From an uncultured Porphyromonadaceae bacterium (GTDB lineage: Bacteria > Bacteroidota > Bacteroidia > Bacteroidales > Muribaculaceae), in NCBI GenBank assembly GCA_947175265.1, contig CAMWMD010000010.1, positions 17,814-81,813 of the forward strand: a stretch of 64,000 nt of DNA, read 5' to 3'. The first letter of the stretch is position 1. Each line of letters opens with the position of its first letter. The position numbers were made by a program, and so were the translations under genes. The notes under the pieces were generated by a model, which made no database searches, was not told where the DNA came from, and was given only the letters and a program-made list of their open reading frames with translations. Shown here piece after piece: positions 56,549 through 64,000 of the stretch.

Positions 56549-58003
56549 TCATTCCTCGTTCTGGGCAGCCAGCACCCTCTCTCTTGCGAGAATATCAAGG
56601 TTATATTGGGCTGTAGGCACACCGGCAGCCTTCGCGGATTCAAGGAGACGCTGCGCCTCATCAAACTTACCCTCTTTCATGGCAAGGACTCCGCGTGCCT
56701 GAAGGGCATCACCGTCATCACCGGCCTTGGCAAGATAACGTGCCGCCTTGTCGAGTTCACCGGCATTCAGGGCTGCCAGACCTGCATTAAGGTTAGCTAC
56801 AGGATCGTCCGGATAGGTACGTGCCGCTATTGCCATGGCCTCATTGAATTCCGGAGAACCCGGAGTATAGCTCTCAGCCACAAGGAACATCTCCTGAAGC
56901 GAGGCGTTTTTCGGATTCTTCTTCATCACTTCGGCAGTCTCCTCAAGAGTAAGGGGGCGCACAATGTATTTCACGGTGTAGTCGGTGTGACGGAGAGCCG
57001 GATACATATCGGCAAGCATTATGGCGTAACTTTTCGGGAAACGCTGACGCAACGCCAGATCTTTGGAGTCAGGATCCATCGGGGAGTCGATCACCTCAAG
57101 TATAGCCTCTTTGTCGGCAATATCCGACTTTGCCACCAACTCGCGGAGACCTTTCCAGTCTTCCGGAGTAGCGGAGGAAGTGAACAGACGGTCGGGAAGC
57201 GTATAGAGCGACTCCACATAATTCTTAAGAGAAAGGGCACGTCCTTCGGCAAGACGCTTGTTAGCCTCAAACTTACCTTCCGGAGAGGCATAACCATGTA
57301 TGTTGATTTCCGTTATGGATACGAGAGGGTCGTTCTTTACGAGGTCGATTGTAGAGGTAATCTTCGCAAGTTCCTTACGGTTAGAACGATAGTCGGGTAG
57401 GATGTTGGTCTTGTTGACCATGAAGTCGACAAACGCGCTTCCCTCCTCGGCGCGGGCTTTGGTGGCCTCTACCTTCGGCTGTATGTAGGCTACCTCCGCC
57501 ATAGGAGCAGGGCGGTTGTCAAACGGCACTCCCACCATGAGTGAGGCCTGATCCTGAAGGTCTCCGCATCCGCAGAGATCCTCCTTTATTGTAAGGTAGG
57601 ATAAGTCCATCCATGACTGGTAAGGCACGGAGGCGTTGCCGCTCCACAACATGTTGCCCCCTTTCACGGCTTTCATCACCTCAGCACCCGGAATGCGTTG
57701 TTTAGCCTCGCGTTCGTATTTCAATTGTGCGTTTCGGCCATTTACCACCACAGGGGTAAGCACAATTGAGTCGCCCTCGCCCACAAGCACCGGGGTCAGT
57801 ATTATGCGCTGGTTTGAGGCAAGGTTAAGGGAGGATAGGTCAAACTGATAACCCACTTCCATATTTCCGGCACGCTTCTTTAAAGTCACATCTATCACCT
57901 TTACGGCGTCGAGCATATCGCCCTTATCCATCTTGGCTGCAACAGCATTTAAAGATGGCATAAACAGCGAACAAGAGAGTATGATTGACGGTATAAGTCT
58001 CAT
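56549..58003 (-). CDS. DUF3868/OmpA-like periplasmic protein with TPRs
   Basis: 484 residues. Signal peptide (ending NAVAA), an N-terminal DUF3868 beta domain to about 180, an OmpA-like peptidoglycan-binding domain near 195-290 (INIHGYASPEGKFEANKRLAEGRALSL in pieces) and C-terminal TPR-like helices near 370-480 (PVANLNAGLAALNAGELDKAARYL). Such genes precede Bacteroidales fimbrilin genes and probably tether or support pilus assembly from the cell wall. Contains DLCGCGDLQ, a short Cys pair of unknown use. Confidence 0.8.
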   Translation of the reverse strand: MRLIPSIILSCSLFMPSLNAVAAKMDKGDMLDAVKVIDVTLKKRAGNMEVGYQFDLSSLNLASNQRIILTPVLVGEGDSIVLTPVVVNGRNAQLKYEREAKQRIPGAEVMKAVKGGNMLWSGNASVPYQSWMDLSYLTIKEDLCGCGDLQDQASLMVGVPFDNRPAPMAEVAYIQPKVEATKARAEEGSAFVDFMVNKTNILPDYRSNRKELAKITSTIDLVKNDPLVSITEINIHGYASPEGKFEANKRLAEGRALSLKNYVESLYTLPDRLFTSSATPEDWKGLRELVAKSDIADKEAILEVIDSPMDPDSKDLALRQRFPKSYAIMLADMYPALRHTDYTVKYIVRPLTLEETAEVMKKNPKNASLQEMFLVAESYTPGSPEFNEAMAIAARTYPDDPVANLNAGLAALNAGELDKAARYLAKAGDDGDALQARGVLAMKEGKFDEAQRLLESAKAAGVPTAQYNLDILARERVLAAQNEE

Positions 58004-58031
58004 TTTATAGATTTTTCTGATGTGTAGGTTA

Positions 58032-58679
58032 TCAAAATACGTACATAAAGGAAACGTTGGCGTGTGTGGGGCCTACATAATGCAGTTTGCGCTCATCTAT
58101 AGTTCGCGCACAACGTCCGTAGAGTGTCAGTTTTGAGTAGGCGTATCCGATGCCGAGCGAAGTTTCAAGGTTCCAATGTTTGGAAAGCATCCACTGATAG
58201 CCCGCTGTGATACCACCGCCGGCGAACCAACCTTCGGCATGGCGGTCGTGATTGACAACTCCGGCGAGGTCAGGCCATCCCTTTACTGAAGATGCGGGGT
58301 CGCCTTCAGCCACAGGAATAATCGTTGAGGCGATTATGAACGGCTTTAAGGGGAAATTGACATTCTTGGCGTTGTATTGACCGCCAAGGGCATGGACACC
58401 CAGAAACCACCCCGTAAATTTTTCGCAAAACCAGTACCTGAACTCCGGCATTGCAATCCAGGAATGGAAATGCTTGTTATCGCTGAAGTTCCACGGGTTG
58501 ACGGCACCCGAGAGATTGATAGTGGCTCGGTGGCCGGTTCCGAATTCCAATCCGAGGTTGGGATTGGTGACTGCCCAGCCGAGCAAGTTTGTCTTGATGC
58601 CGGCGTTCTGGGCTGCCGTGCGTGGGGCGAACACTGCGGCTAAAGCGAAAAGAAATGCAATTAATGTTTGTCTTTTCAT
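58032..58679 (-). CDS. DUF3575 outer-membrane beta-barrel protein
   Basis: 215 residues from ATG 58679 (MKRQTLIAFLFALAA); a frame 14 codons longer lacks support. Signal peptide cut near TAAQN, then the DUF3575 opening IKTNLLGWAVTNPNLGLEFG, alternating strands and a terminal aromatic (SFMYVF) typical of outer-membrane barrels. First gene of the pilus operon; the pairing DUF3575-DUF3868-fimbrilin recurs in Bacteroidetes. Probably an OM component of pilus assembly. Confidence 0.85.
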   Translation of the reverse strand: MKRQTLIAFLFALAAVFAPRTAAQNAGIKTNLLGWAVTNPNLGLEFGTGHRATINLSGAVNPWNFSDNKHFHSWIAMPEFRYWFCEKFTGWFLGVHALGGQYNAKNVNFPLKPFIIASTIIPVAEGDPASSVKGWPDLAGVVNHDRHAEGWFAGGGITAGYQWMLSKHWNLETSLGIGYAYSKLTLYGRCARTIDERKLHYVGPTHANVSFMYVF

Positions 58680-58909
58680 GATGTTTTTGAGTATATGGTC
58701 CGGAATCGGGCCGCGCTCCATTCGGAGCCGTGCCTTCTCCCGCTTGGCTAACTTTTCCTTGCGGCGGTTAACTGATTTATGTAAGAACTATCGGGAAAAC
58801 CGATGCGTTATTGTTGTTTTTGTAGTTAAGCTCTTGAAGTCGGTTAGACTTCACTCTGTTGTTAAGCAGGCCCCTCGTTTACATCAGCGTCCAAGAGGCA
58901 TTGTGACGG

Positions 58910-58941
58910 CAAAATTAAGTCATTGTTTTCATTAAAACAAA
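58910..58941 (-). promoter_or_regulatory. Pilus operon promoter
   Basis: On the minus strand TTTG (58941-58938), 20-bp spacer, TAATTTTG (58917-58910). Start near 58906, leaving a leader of about 225 nt before the DUF3575 gene; no invertible-promoter repeats were recognised around it. Confidence 0.75.
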
Positions 58942-59308
58942 TTTTATGACTAATTTTTTAAAAATTTTTTCCCCTTTATTTATAAATATAGCATTGTATA
59001 AGGAATTGTTAAAATTTCCGCAACGTTGCAGCCCTATTCTGATGACCTTTTCCTGACAATTTCTGCAATATTGTGATTTTTACACTTACATGTTTTTTCC
59101 TTTGTAATTTTGCAACGTGAAACAGGGGCAGCCGGGATTTAAATTCCGTTACCTCTCTCACAGACAGACAGAAATGATTAGTTTGCGTAATTTTTACAAA
59201 ATATTTGTGTCAAATAAACAATTTTAAATATTTTTGCGTTATTATAACACGAACTAATCTTGTCACACCGACAATAACACAATTATTAACTTTTAAAACT
59301 CCACAACC
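58942..59308. other. AT-rich divergent intergenic region
   Basis: No gene is seen. It contains the plus-strand -7-like TAATTTTG at 59105-59112 without a clear -33, and a fuller promoter nearer the sigma gene. The very AT-rich part at 58920-59000 could be a target for silencing proteins; that is inference. Confidence 0.5.
59204..59236 (+). promoter_or_regulatory. Sigma-factor gene promoter
   Basis: TTTG (59204-59207), 21-bp spacer, TATTTTTG (59229-59236). Start near 59240, giving about 70 nt of leader. Confidence 0.6.
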
Positions 59309-59875
59309 ATGGCCGCTTCCACTTCCGTTTCCCCCCTCTCATTCTTCAATGAGTACAGCTCACGCTTCATCGCTCTGATGGCTGACCGCTTTCCCCGCGT
59401 AAGACGTGAGGAGATTGAGGATCTCTTCCAGGATTCCTTCATCATCCTCGTCAAAGATTATTCCTCCGGCAAGGTTATGCCGGAAAGCAAATGGTGGAGC
59501 TATCTTTTCTCAGTAGGATTCCGCCAGATGACGAAGAGGATGCGCGGCGTCAAGAATATGACGCTCCTCTCAATCGACGATGAGCGTGAGGACAACGCCG
59601 CCACCCTCCTCATCGAGATGGAGAATTGCCGTCAGAGGTCAATTGCCGGCGAAACCGGTGCTGAGGAAAGGGAGGAGAAGTATGCCATCATCGAGAATGT
59701 GCTGGCGTCTTTCCCGGAGAAGGCGGCAGGGGTAATCACCGACAAGTATCTGCTCGGGCTGACAGACAGCGAGATCGCCCTCAAGCGAAACTACGCCAAC
59801 GCCTCCACTGTGAAGGCGAAGCGTTTCCAGGTGATGCGCAAGGTTCAGCAACTCTGCGAAGCCGGAGCGGCCTGA
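59309..59875 (+). CDS. ECF-type RNA polymerase sigma factor
   Basis: 188 residues. Region 2: EEIEDLFQDSFIILVKDYSSG near 31-51 with a WWSYLFSVGFRQMTKRMR helix for -10 binding. Region 4: FPEKAAGVITDKYLLGLTDSEIALKRNYANASTVKAKRFQVMRKV near 135-180 in pieces, a helix-turn-helix with the S-E-I-A-x-x-x-x-x-x-N/S pattern. No FecR-type anti-sigma gene or TonB receptor is adjacent, so control differs from the usual Bacteroidetes uptake system. Divergent from the pilus operon, which it might control. Confidence 0.85.
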   Translation: MAASTSVSPLSFFNEYSSRFIALMADRFPRVRREEIEDLFQDSFIILVKDYSSGKVMPESKWWSYLFSVGFRQMTKRMRGVKNMTLLSIDDEREDNAATLLIEMENCRQRSIAGETGAEEREEKYAIIENVLASFPEKAAGVITDKYLLGLTDSEIALKRNYANASTVKAKRFQVMRKVQQLCEAGAA

Positions 59876-59991
59876 CCTTTATTCTCCATATTATTTCCGG
59901 ATGTGAATTATTTTTCTTATTTTTGTAAATCCTTTGCGGCGATTTATGTCGCCGCAAAGACAATCCCCTCCTTATAATAAAGACAGAAACT

Positions 59992-60642
59992 ATGATTTAC
60001 CTGAGTCTCGCCCTCATTTTCCTTCTTGCCTACGGAATCACCTACTATTTCATGGAGCGGAAACTCCGCTCGAAGTTCAACGCCAAAATCGGGGAGTTGG
60101 AGGAGGCCGTAAAGTCAGCCCGCATTCAGCCGGGCGGGGTAAAGGCTGCCGAGGATTTCGACTCCTCGCAGCCCCGGGAGAACCATATACCCTACCTCCG
60201 CTCCTTAATAGAGGCGATAGGATGCCGACTCGAGATAGACAGCAACGACAAATCAATGTCGTTCAAATATCAGGGGGAGGAGTTTTTTGTGGAATACAAC
60301 GGGGTCTACATGCGTATCTGGGATCCCGGATGGATCCGCCTACCCACCGACACTCCCTATTTCCGCGACGCCCTCAAGGCCATCAACGAGACCAATTTCG
60401 GCTTCGGCCCCACGGTGGTCTACACCCTTCCCGACGTCTCGGGTTCAGTGGTGGTGCACAGCCGCATCGACCTGTATTTCCCCCGTTTCGCCGAGAACGA
60501 CCCTGATTTCCTCAAGCACACCCTTAACCTCTTCTTCGACACGAAGCATGCCTTCGCCGCTCACGTGAAGGAGATGAGCGACAAGGGGATCTCGCTCCCC
60601 AACCCGTCGGTGCTCAATCCCCTCATACCGTCGAACAACTGA
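59992..60642 (+). CDS. Unknown membrane-anchored protein
   Basis: 216 residues. One N-terminal transmembrane helix (MIYLSLALIFLLAYGITYYF), a short charged coiled coil to about 45, then an alpha/beta domain near 65-190 (EAIGCRLEIDSNDKSMSFKYQGEEFFVEY in pieces) whose strand-helix pattern recalls YbjN or type III chaperone-like folds. That similarity is weak. Neighbours are the sigma factor and a small basic protein. Confidence 0.7.
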   Translation: MIYLSLALIFLLAYGITYYFMERKLRSKFNAKIGELEEAVKSARIQPGGVKAAEDFDSSQPRENHIPYLRSLIEAIGCRLEIDSNDKSMSFKYQGEEFFVEYNGVYMRIWDPGWIRLPTDTPYFRDALKAINETNFGFGPTVVYTLPDVSGSVVVHSRIDLYFPRFAENDPDFLKHTLNLFFDTKHAFAAHVKEMSDKGISLPNPSVLNPLIPSNN

Positions 60643-60668
60643 TATTCACCAATAAAAATCCAACCGCT

Positions 60669-60833
60669 ATGAAAATTCCCGGACTTTCCTTCTCCCTGAA
60701 GCGTGCTCTCGGAGTGACGAGTGCAAAACAGCAGTTTGCCAGAGCCACCGGCATCCCCACCACCCGCGCCGGCCTCGAGCGCAAGATCGGGCAGGCCGTG
60801 ATCTCGGCCATCGTGGGTAAAAAGAAAAGATGA
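60669..60833 (+). CDS. Small basic protein, 54 residues
   Basis: ATG 60669 to TGA 60833. MKIPGLSFSLKRALGVTSAK then QQFARATGIPTTRAGLERK and a C-terminal GKKKR, with about 11 Lys/Arg and few acids. Good codon use like that of neighbours. The start lies 26 nt after the preceding stop. I believe similar short proteins exist in Bacteroidales but cannot confirm that here; basic composition suggests nucleic-acid or membrane contact. Often missed because of its length. Confidence 0.7.
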   Translation: MKIPGLSFSLKRALGVTSAKQQFARATGIPTTRAGLERKIGQAVISAIVGKKKR

Positions 60834-60864
60834 TGCTTGTTGCATGATTCTCCCCATTTTTTCA

Positions 60865-60872
60865 TAATTTTG
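60865..60872 (+). promoter_or_regulatory. purT -7 element
   Basis: TAATTTTG at 60865-60872 followed by CAAC. The -33 (TTGC at 60840-60843, 21-bp spacer) is weak. Start near 60876, about 75 nt before purT. Confidence 0.5.
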
Positions 60873-60951
60873 CAACAGATTTCCGCCCCCGTTCACGGCG
60901 TCGGGATTCTGTTGCATTATTTATTTCTTAACTTCCTTTATTTCTGACTCT

Positions 60952-62133
60952 ATGTCCAAAATCGGCAGTGTCATGACCCCGAAGGGGAGAAAGGCACTTC
61001 TTCTCGGCAGCGGCGAACTCGGCAAGGAGGTCGCCCTCGAACTCCAACGCCTCGGTGTGGAGGTGGTGGCGTGCGATAAGTATCATAACGCTCCGGCCAT
61101 GCAGGTGGCCCACCGTTGCCACGTCTTCAACATGCTTGACCCCGTTGAACTCCGCAGAATCGTGGAACTCGAGCGTCCTGACCACATCATCCCCGAAATA
61201 GAGGCCATCGCCACTCCCGAACTCCTGAAACTTGAGGAGGAGGGGTTCAACATCACTCCTACGGCACGCGCCGCGTGGCTGACCATGAACCGTGAGGGTA
61301 TCCGCCGTCTGGCAGCCGAGGAACTCGGCCTCCCGACATCCCCCTACCGTTTCGCCTCCACCCGCGAGGAGTTTGACAAGGCCGTGGCGGAGATAGGGAT
61401 ACCCTGTGTGGTGAAGCCGGTGATGAGCTCTTCAGGCCACGGACAGTCTACCGTCAAGTCGGCCGGCGACATCGACAAAGCCTGGAAAGAGGCCCAGGAG
61501 GGTGGGCGCGCAGGCGCCGGACGTGTGATTGTGGAGGGATTCGTGGATTTCGACTACGAGATAACCCTGCTCACCGTCAGAAGCGTCTCGGGCACCACTT
61601 TCTGCGAACCTGTAGGGCACATCCAGGTGAACGGCGACTACCGTTATTCCTGGCAGCCGCAGCCCATGTCACAGAAGGCTCTCGAGGAGGCTAAGGGTAT
61701 CGCCAAGAAGGTGACCGATGCCTTGGGAGGATACGGAATATTCGGCGTGGAACTTTTCGTGAAGGGCGACAAGGTGATATTCAGCGAGGTTTCTCCGCGT
61801 CCGCATGATACGGGTATGGTGACGATGATTTCACAGGACCTCTCGGAGTTCGCGCTTCATGCGCGTGCTCTGCTCGGTCTCCCCGTCCCCGCGATAGATT
61901 TCTACGGGCCCTCGGCCTCAAGGGCTATCGTAGTGGAGGGCGATACGGATTGCGTGGAGTTTGGCAACCTTGAGCAGGTGCTCGCCGAGCCGGGCACACA
62001 GTTGCGCATCTTCGGTAAACCGGAGGTGCACGGACACCGCCGCATGGGTGTGATCCTGACAAGAGGTGACTCCGTGGAGGAGGCCCGCGAGAAGGCCGAA
62101 CGCGCCTACTCCAACCTGAAACTTGAAATCTGA
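60952..62133 (+). CDS. purT: Formate-dependent phosphoribosylglycinamide formyltransferase
   Basis: 393 residues. ATP-grasp enzyme with [22 protein letters not shown] near 13-34 in pieces, PEIEAIAT near 82, [14 protein letters not shown] near 152 and [13 protein letters not shown] near 279. It uses ATP and formate to formylate GAR, bypassing 10-formyl-THF. Located far from the purine operon that holds purN, and with its own promoter, so probably used under different conditions such as folate limitation or formate-rich anaerobic growth. Confidence 0.96.
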   Translation: MSKIGSVMTPKGRKALLLGSGELGKEVALELQRLGVEVVACDKYHNAPAMQVAHRCHVFNMLDPVELRRIVELERPDHIIPEIEAIATPELLKLEEEGFNITPTARAAWLTMNREGIRRLAAEELGLPTSPYRFASTREEFDKAVAEIGIPCVVKPVMSSSGHGQSTVKSAGDIDKAWKEAQEGGRAGAGRVIVEGFVDFDYEITLLTVRSVSGTTFCEPVGHIQVNGDYRYSWQPQPMSQKALEEAKGIAKKVTDALGGYGIFGVELFVKGDKVIFSEVSPRPHDTGMVTMISQDLSEFALHARALLGLPVPAIDFYGPSASRAIVVEGDTDCVEFGNLEQVLAEPGTQLRIFGKPEVHGHRRMGVILTRGDSVEEAREKAERAYSNLKLEI

Positions 62134-62185
62134 CAACCCGACAGCACTGAATTTCCCCGTCTGAAATTCTGAACACTTACAACGG

Positions 62186-62455
62186 ATGCAACGTTTTATT
62201 AGCAAAAGAGAAGCTGATATTATGATTGCATCCGTTATAGTATGGGTGGCTGTGGCCGCCATCCTCATGATTGTGCTCGTAGCACGTATAGTGTCTGAAC
62301 AACGCCGTTCCCTCGTCCGCCCACACGTCAGCGCAGGAGCCAAGTCCCCACGCCGCCACATCATAGAGTTGGGGAAAGAGAGGGAGGAGTTTTTCGCGGC
62401 CGGAGATTCAGAACTAATTCCCGGTGATGACTATGACATGTACTACAATTCCTGA
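62186..62455 (+). CDS. Small single-pass membrane protein, unknown
   Basis: 89 residues from ATG 62186; ATG 62222 (MIASVIVWVAV) would place the membrane helix at the N-terminus and is equally likely. One hydrophobic helix to about residue 37, then a basic patch (RRSLVRPHVSAGAKSPRRH) and an acidic tail. It overlaps the exporter start by about 25 bp, which suggests coupling. No family recognised. Confidence 0.55.
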   Translation: MQRFISKREADIMIASVIVWVAVAAILMIVLVARIVSEQRRSLVRPHVSAGAKSPRRHIIELGKEREEFFAAGDSELIPGDDYDMYYNS

Positions 62456-63272
62456 ACCGTTCGAATCGGTCTACCTTTCCGACGACCCTCTGACCCCGGT
62501 CGACAGACAATGCTGCTCGAAAGAGGTATGCCTCTTCCTGACCGAGTATGCCGAAAGGCTTCTCGGCGCGGGAGCCACCTGCATGCGTATCGAGAGAAAC
62601 ATCAACCGCATGGCAGCCGTATTCGGGAAAAAAGTGGAGATCACCATAATGCCGCGCCACGTTCACATGACCGTGTGGCATCCCGGTGCCGACGACATCT
62701 ATACCTATATTTCCACAGTCAAGGCGGCGCCCATCTCCTATTCTCTCAACACGCGGCTGAGCCAGTTGAGCTGGAACGTGGCCGACGACCATCTCACCCT
62801 GCGTGAGGCGGAGAGGCGTTTCCGGAAGATCATAACTTCAGATCATGAGAACCCCTGGCTCACCCTGCTCCTCGCCTCCATGGCCAACGCCTGCTTCTGC
62901 GGCATATTCGGTGGCGACTGGATAGCAATGCTTATCGTGTTCATAGCCACCGGTGCGGGTTTCAATCTCAAACAGGTGCTCGCCTCGCGCCATGTCGACG
63001 CGAGGGTGATATTCTTCATCTGCGCCTTCGTGTCGGCCGTGATAGGTGCCACGGGGTATATCTTCCCCTTGGGCGACACTCCGGCGATAGCCGTGGGCAC
63101 AAGTGTGCTCTATCTCGTGCCCGGGATACCGTTCCTCAATTCGTTCAACGATCTCCTATACAAGCATTATATCTGTGCTATCTGCCGGTTTCTGGATGCC
63201 TTGGTGCTGACGGGGTGCCTCTCCTTGGGGCTTATCCTGGCCATGAAGATCATGAATGTGACGTTGTTTTGA
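62424..63272 (+). CDS. ThrE/YjjP-type exporter subunit (DUF1212)
   Basis: 282 residues from GTG 62424; ATG at 62427 or 62433 are plausible starts. The N-terminal cytoplasmic domain contains LLGAGATCMRIERNINRMA and HMTVWHPG, the DUF1212 (PF06738) pattern, followed by 5 membrane segments from about 145. With the next gene it makes the two-part form of the threonine/serine exporter family, equivalent to E. coli YjjP, which has been linked to succinate export. Substrate is not predictable. Confidence 0.88.
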   Translation: MMTMTCTTIPEPFESVYLSDDPLTPVDRQCCSKEVCLFLTEYAERLLGAGATCMRIERNINRMAAVFGKKVEITIMPRHVHMTVWHPGADDIYTYISTVKAAPISYSLNTRLSQLSWNVADDHLTLREAERRFRKIITSDHENPWLTLLLASMANACFCGIFGGDWIAMLIVFIATGAGFNLKQVLASRHVDARVIFFICAFVSAVIGATGYIFPLGDTPAIAVGTSVLYLVPGIPFLNSFNDLLYKHYICAICRFLDALVLTGCLSLGLILAMKIMNVTLF

Positions 63273-63288
63273 TTTAATCTGAATTGCC

Positions 63289-63774
63289 GTGCTTATAATA
63301 GATTTAATAAAAGACGCTGTTTTCGCTGCCATAGCCGCCATAGGTTTCGGGGCTATCAGCCGTATTCCCCGCAGGGCTTACCTATGGTGCGGACTTATCG
63401 CCGCCATAGGGCATTCGCTGCGTTTCCTGCTCATGGGGCCGGTGTTGGGGTCGATGAATATAATTGTGGCTACGGCTATCGCGGCTTTCGTGATAGGTTC
63501 GCTGGCGGTGTTCGTGTCTCCATTCGCGCGCACTCCGGCGGAGGCGTACCTCTTCCCTTCCCTATTGCCGATGATTCCGGGTATCTATGCCTACAAATCG
63601 TTCGGCGGAGCTGTGATGTGCATACTCGGGAGAGACCCTGAGCGTTTCGACTTCTATTTCCGGCAATTCACGCAAAACGGCTTCATCGTGATCTCCATAC
63701 TCATGGCCATGGTGATCTGCGCCACCATCCCGATCTTCATTTTCCGCTCCAGGGCCTTCCGGGCCACGCGCTGA
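63289..63774 (+). CDS. ThrE/YjjB-type exporter subunit (DUF3815)
   Basis: 161 residues from GTG 63289 (LIIDLIKDAVFAAIAAIGFG). Four or five membrane segments, with ATAIAAFVIGSLAVFVSPFARTP and FPSLLPMIPGIYAYKSF, the PF12821 pattern. It supplies the second half of the exporter, as YjjB does for YjjP. It starts 16 bp after the partner. Its stop codon is inside the terminator stem that follows. Confidence 0.88.
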   Translation: MLIIDLIKDAVFAAIAAIGFGAISRIPRRAYLWCGLIAAIGHSLRFLLMGPVLGSMNIIVATAIAAFVIGSLAVFVSPFARTPAEAYLFPSLLPMIPGIYAYKSFGGAVMCILGRDPERFDFYFRQFTQNGFIVISILMAMVICATIPIFIFRSRAFRATR

Positions 63775-63802
63775 AAAAATTCCTATCGGAATTTTTTCAG
63801 CG
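63769..63802. terminator. Terminator after the exporter genes
   Basis: Perfect 15-bp stem CGCTGAAAAAATTCC (63769-63783) / GGAATTTTTTCAGCG (63788-63802), TATC loop. The T-run lies in the 3' arm, and the stop codon TGA lies in the 5' arm. Confidence 0.75.
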
Positions 63803-63810
63803 GAGTTTTT

Positions 63811-64000
63811 ATCGGAAGCATCGGATTTATCGGAAGCATCGGATTTATCGGAGATATCGGATTTATCGGATGCATCGGAAGCATCAGAAAAATCCGATTC
63901 CTCCGATTCCTCCGATTTCTCCGATTCCTCCGATTTCTCCGATTCCTCCGATTCCTCCGATTCCTCCGATTCCTCCGATTCCTCCGATTCCTCCGATTCC
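63811..64000. repeat. 9-bp-period array with strand-switched units, cut by the window
   Basis: Units of nine bases in unbroken register. From 63811 to 63882 there are eight ATCGGA-nnn units; 63883 is a variant ATCAGA unit and 63892 is a transition unit ATCCGATTC; from 63901 onward the unit is CTCCGA-TTC (or TTT). ATCGGA and TCCGAT are reverse complements, so the two halves can pair. It continues past the window end. Confidence 0.9.

Noticed and set aside
63811..64000. CRISPR array
   Set aside because: Period of 9 bp with no spacers and no cas genes.
1..64000. tRNA or rRNA genes
   Set aside because: No cloverleaf with a TTCGANTC-type T-arm and no rRNA signature was recognised in intergenic parts; a tRNAscan run would settle this.

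Overview
This window looks like a chromosomal segment of a gut Bacteroidales, most likely a Muribaculaceae (S24-7) member. That placement is an inference from gene content, with no marker gene seen. It rests on promoters of the Bacteroidetes type (TTTG, 19-21 bp, TAnnTTTG), a FimA/Mfa-type (type V) pilus operon of lipoproteins, GSCFA, DUF3575/DUF3868 and NlpE-like proteins, and near absence of Shine-Dalgarno sequences.

Layout. 1-5 kb: end of a membrane-protein gene with a YtrA-type GntR regulator, a secreted GH13 alpha-amylase, YccF, and an AT-richer patch with a GIY-YIG protein and a possibly frameshifted partner. 5.3-15.8 kb: a pyrimidine cluster (pyrC-carA-carB-pyrK-pyrD-pyrF-pyrE-pyrB) with every enzyme for UMP synthesis. 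carA has its own promoter and a leader with two tandem terminators; PyrB carries a fused PyrI-like zinc domain. 15.8-23.1 kb: a GSCFA protein and a tripartite RND efflux operon followed by a PII-like protein. 23.2-39 kb: a purine cluster (purE-purL-purM-purN-purH-purD-folD-purB-purA-guaB-guaA) behind a structured leader and closed by a 19-bp-stem terminator. purF, purC and purK are not here. 39-44.4 kb, minus strand: an NlpE-like lipoprotein, a membrane TPR protein, a divergent RelA/SpoT homologue and a sodium symporter.

44.4-46.3 kb: a Y1 (REP-associated) transposase gene flanked on both sides by related GC-rich REP-like repeats, then two long hairpins. 46.3-58.9 kb, minus strand: a seven-gene type V pilus operon (DUF3575 protein, DUF3868/OmpA/TPR protein, major fimbrilin, Mfa2-like anchor, accessory fimbrilin and two large tip-like lipoproteins). 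59-63.8 kb, plus strand: an ECF sigma factor, an unknown membrane protein, a 54-residue basic protein missing from long-ORF lists, purT, a small membrane protein and a split ThrE/YjjPB-type exporter. The window ends in a 9-bp-period array that switches strand sense half-way.

How the genes work together: CarAB supplies carbamoyl phosphate to PyrB, then PyrC, PyrDK, PyrE and PyrF make UMP. The purine operon runs from the FGAM/CAIR steps to IMP and on to AMP (PurA, PurB) and GMP (GuaB, GuaA); FolD supports the folate-dependent steps (PurN, PurH), and PurT gives a formate-dependent bypass of PurN. The most interesting items are the two candidate attenuator leaders (carA, purE), the PyrB-zinc fusion, the REP/transposase locus, the fimbrial TR-A cleavage motifs, and the terminal strand-switching array.
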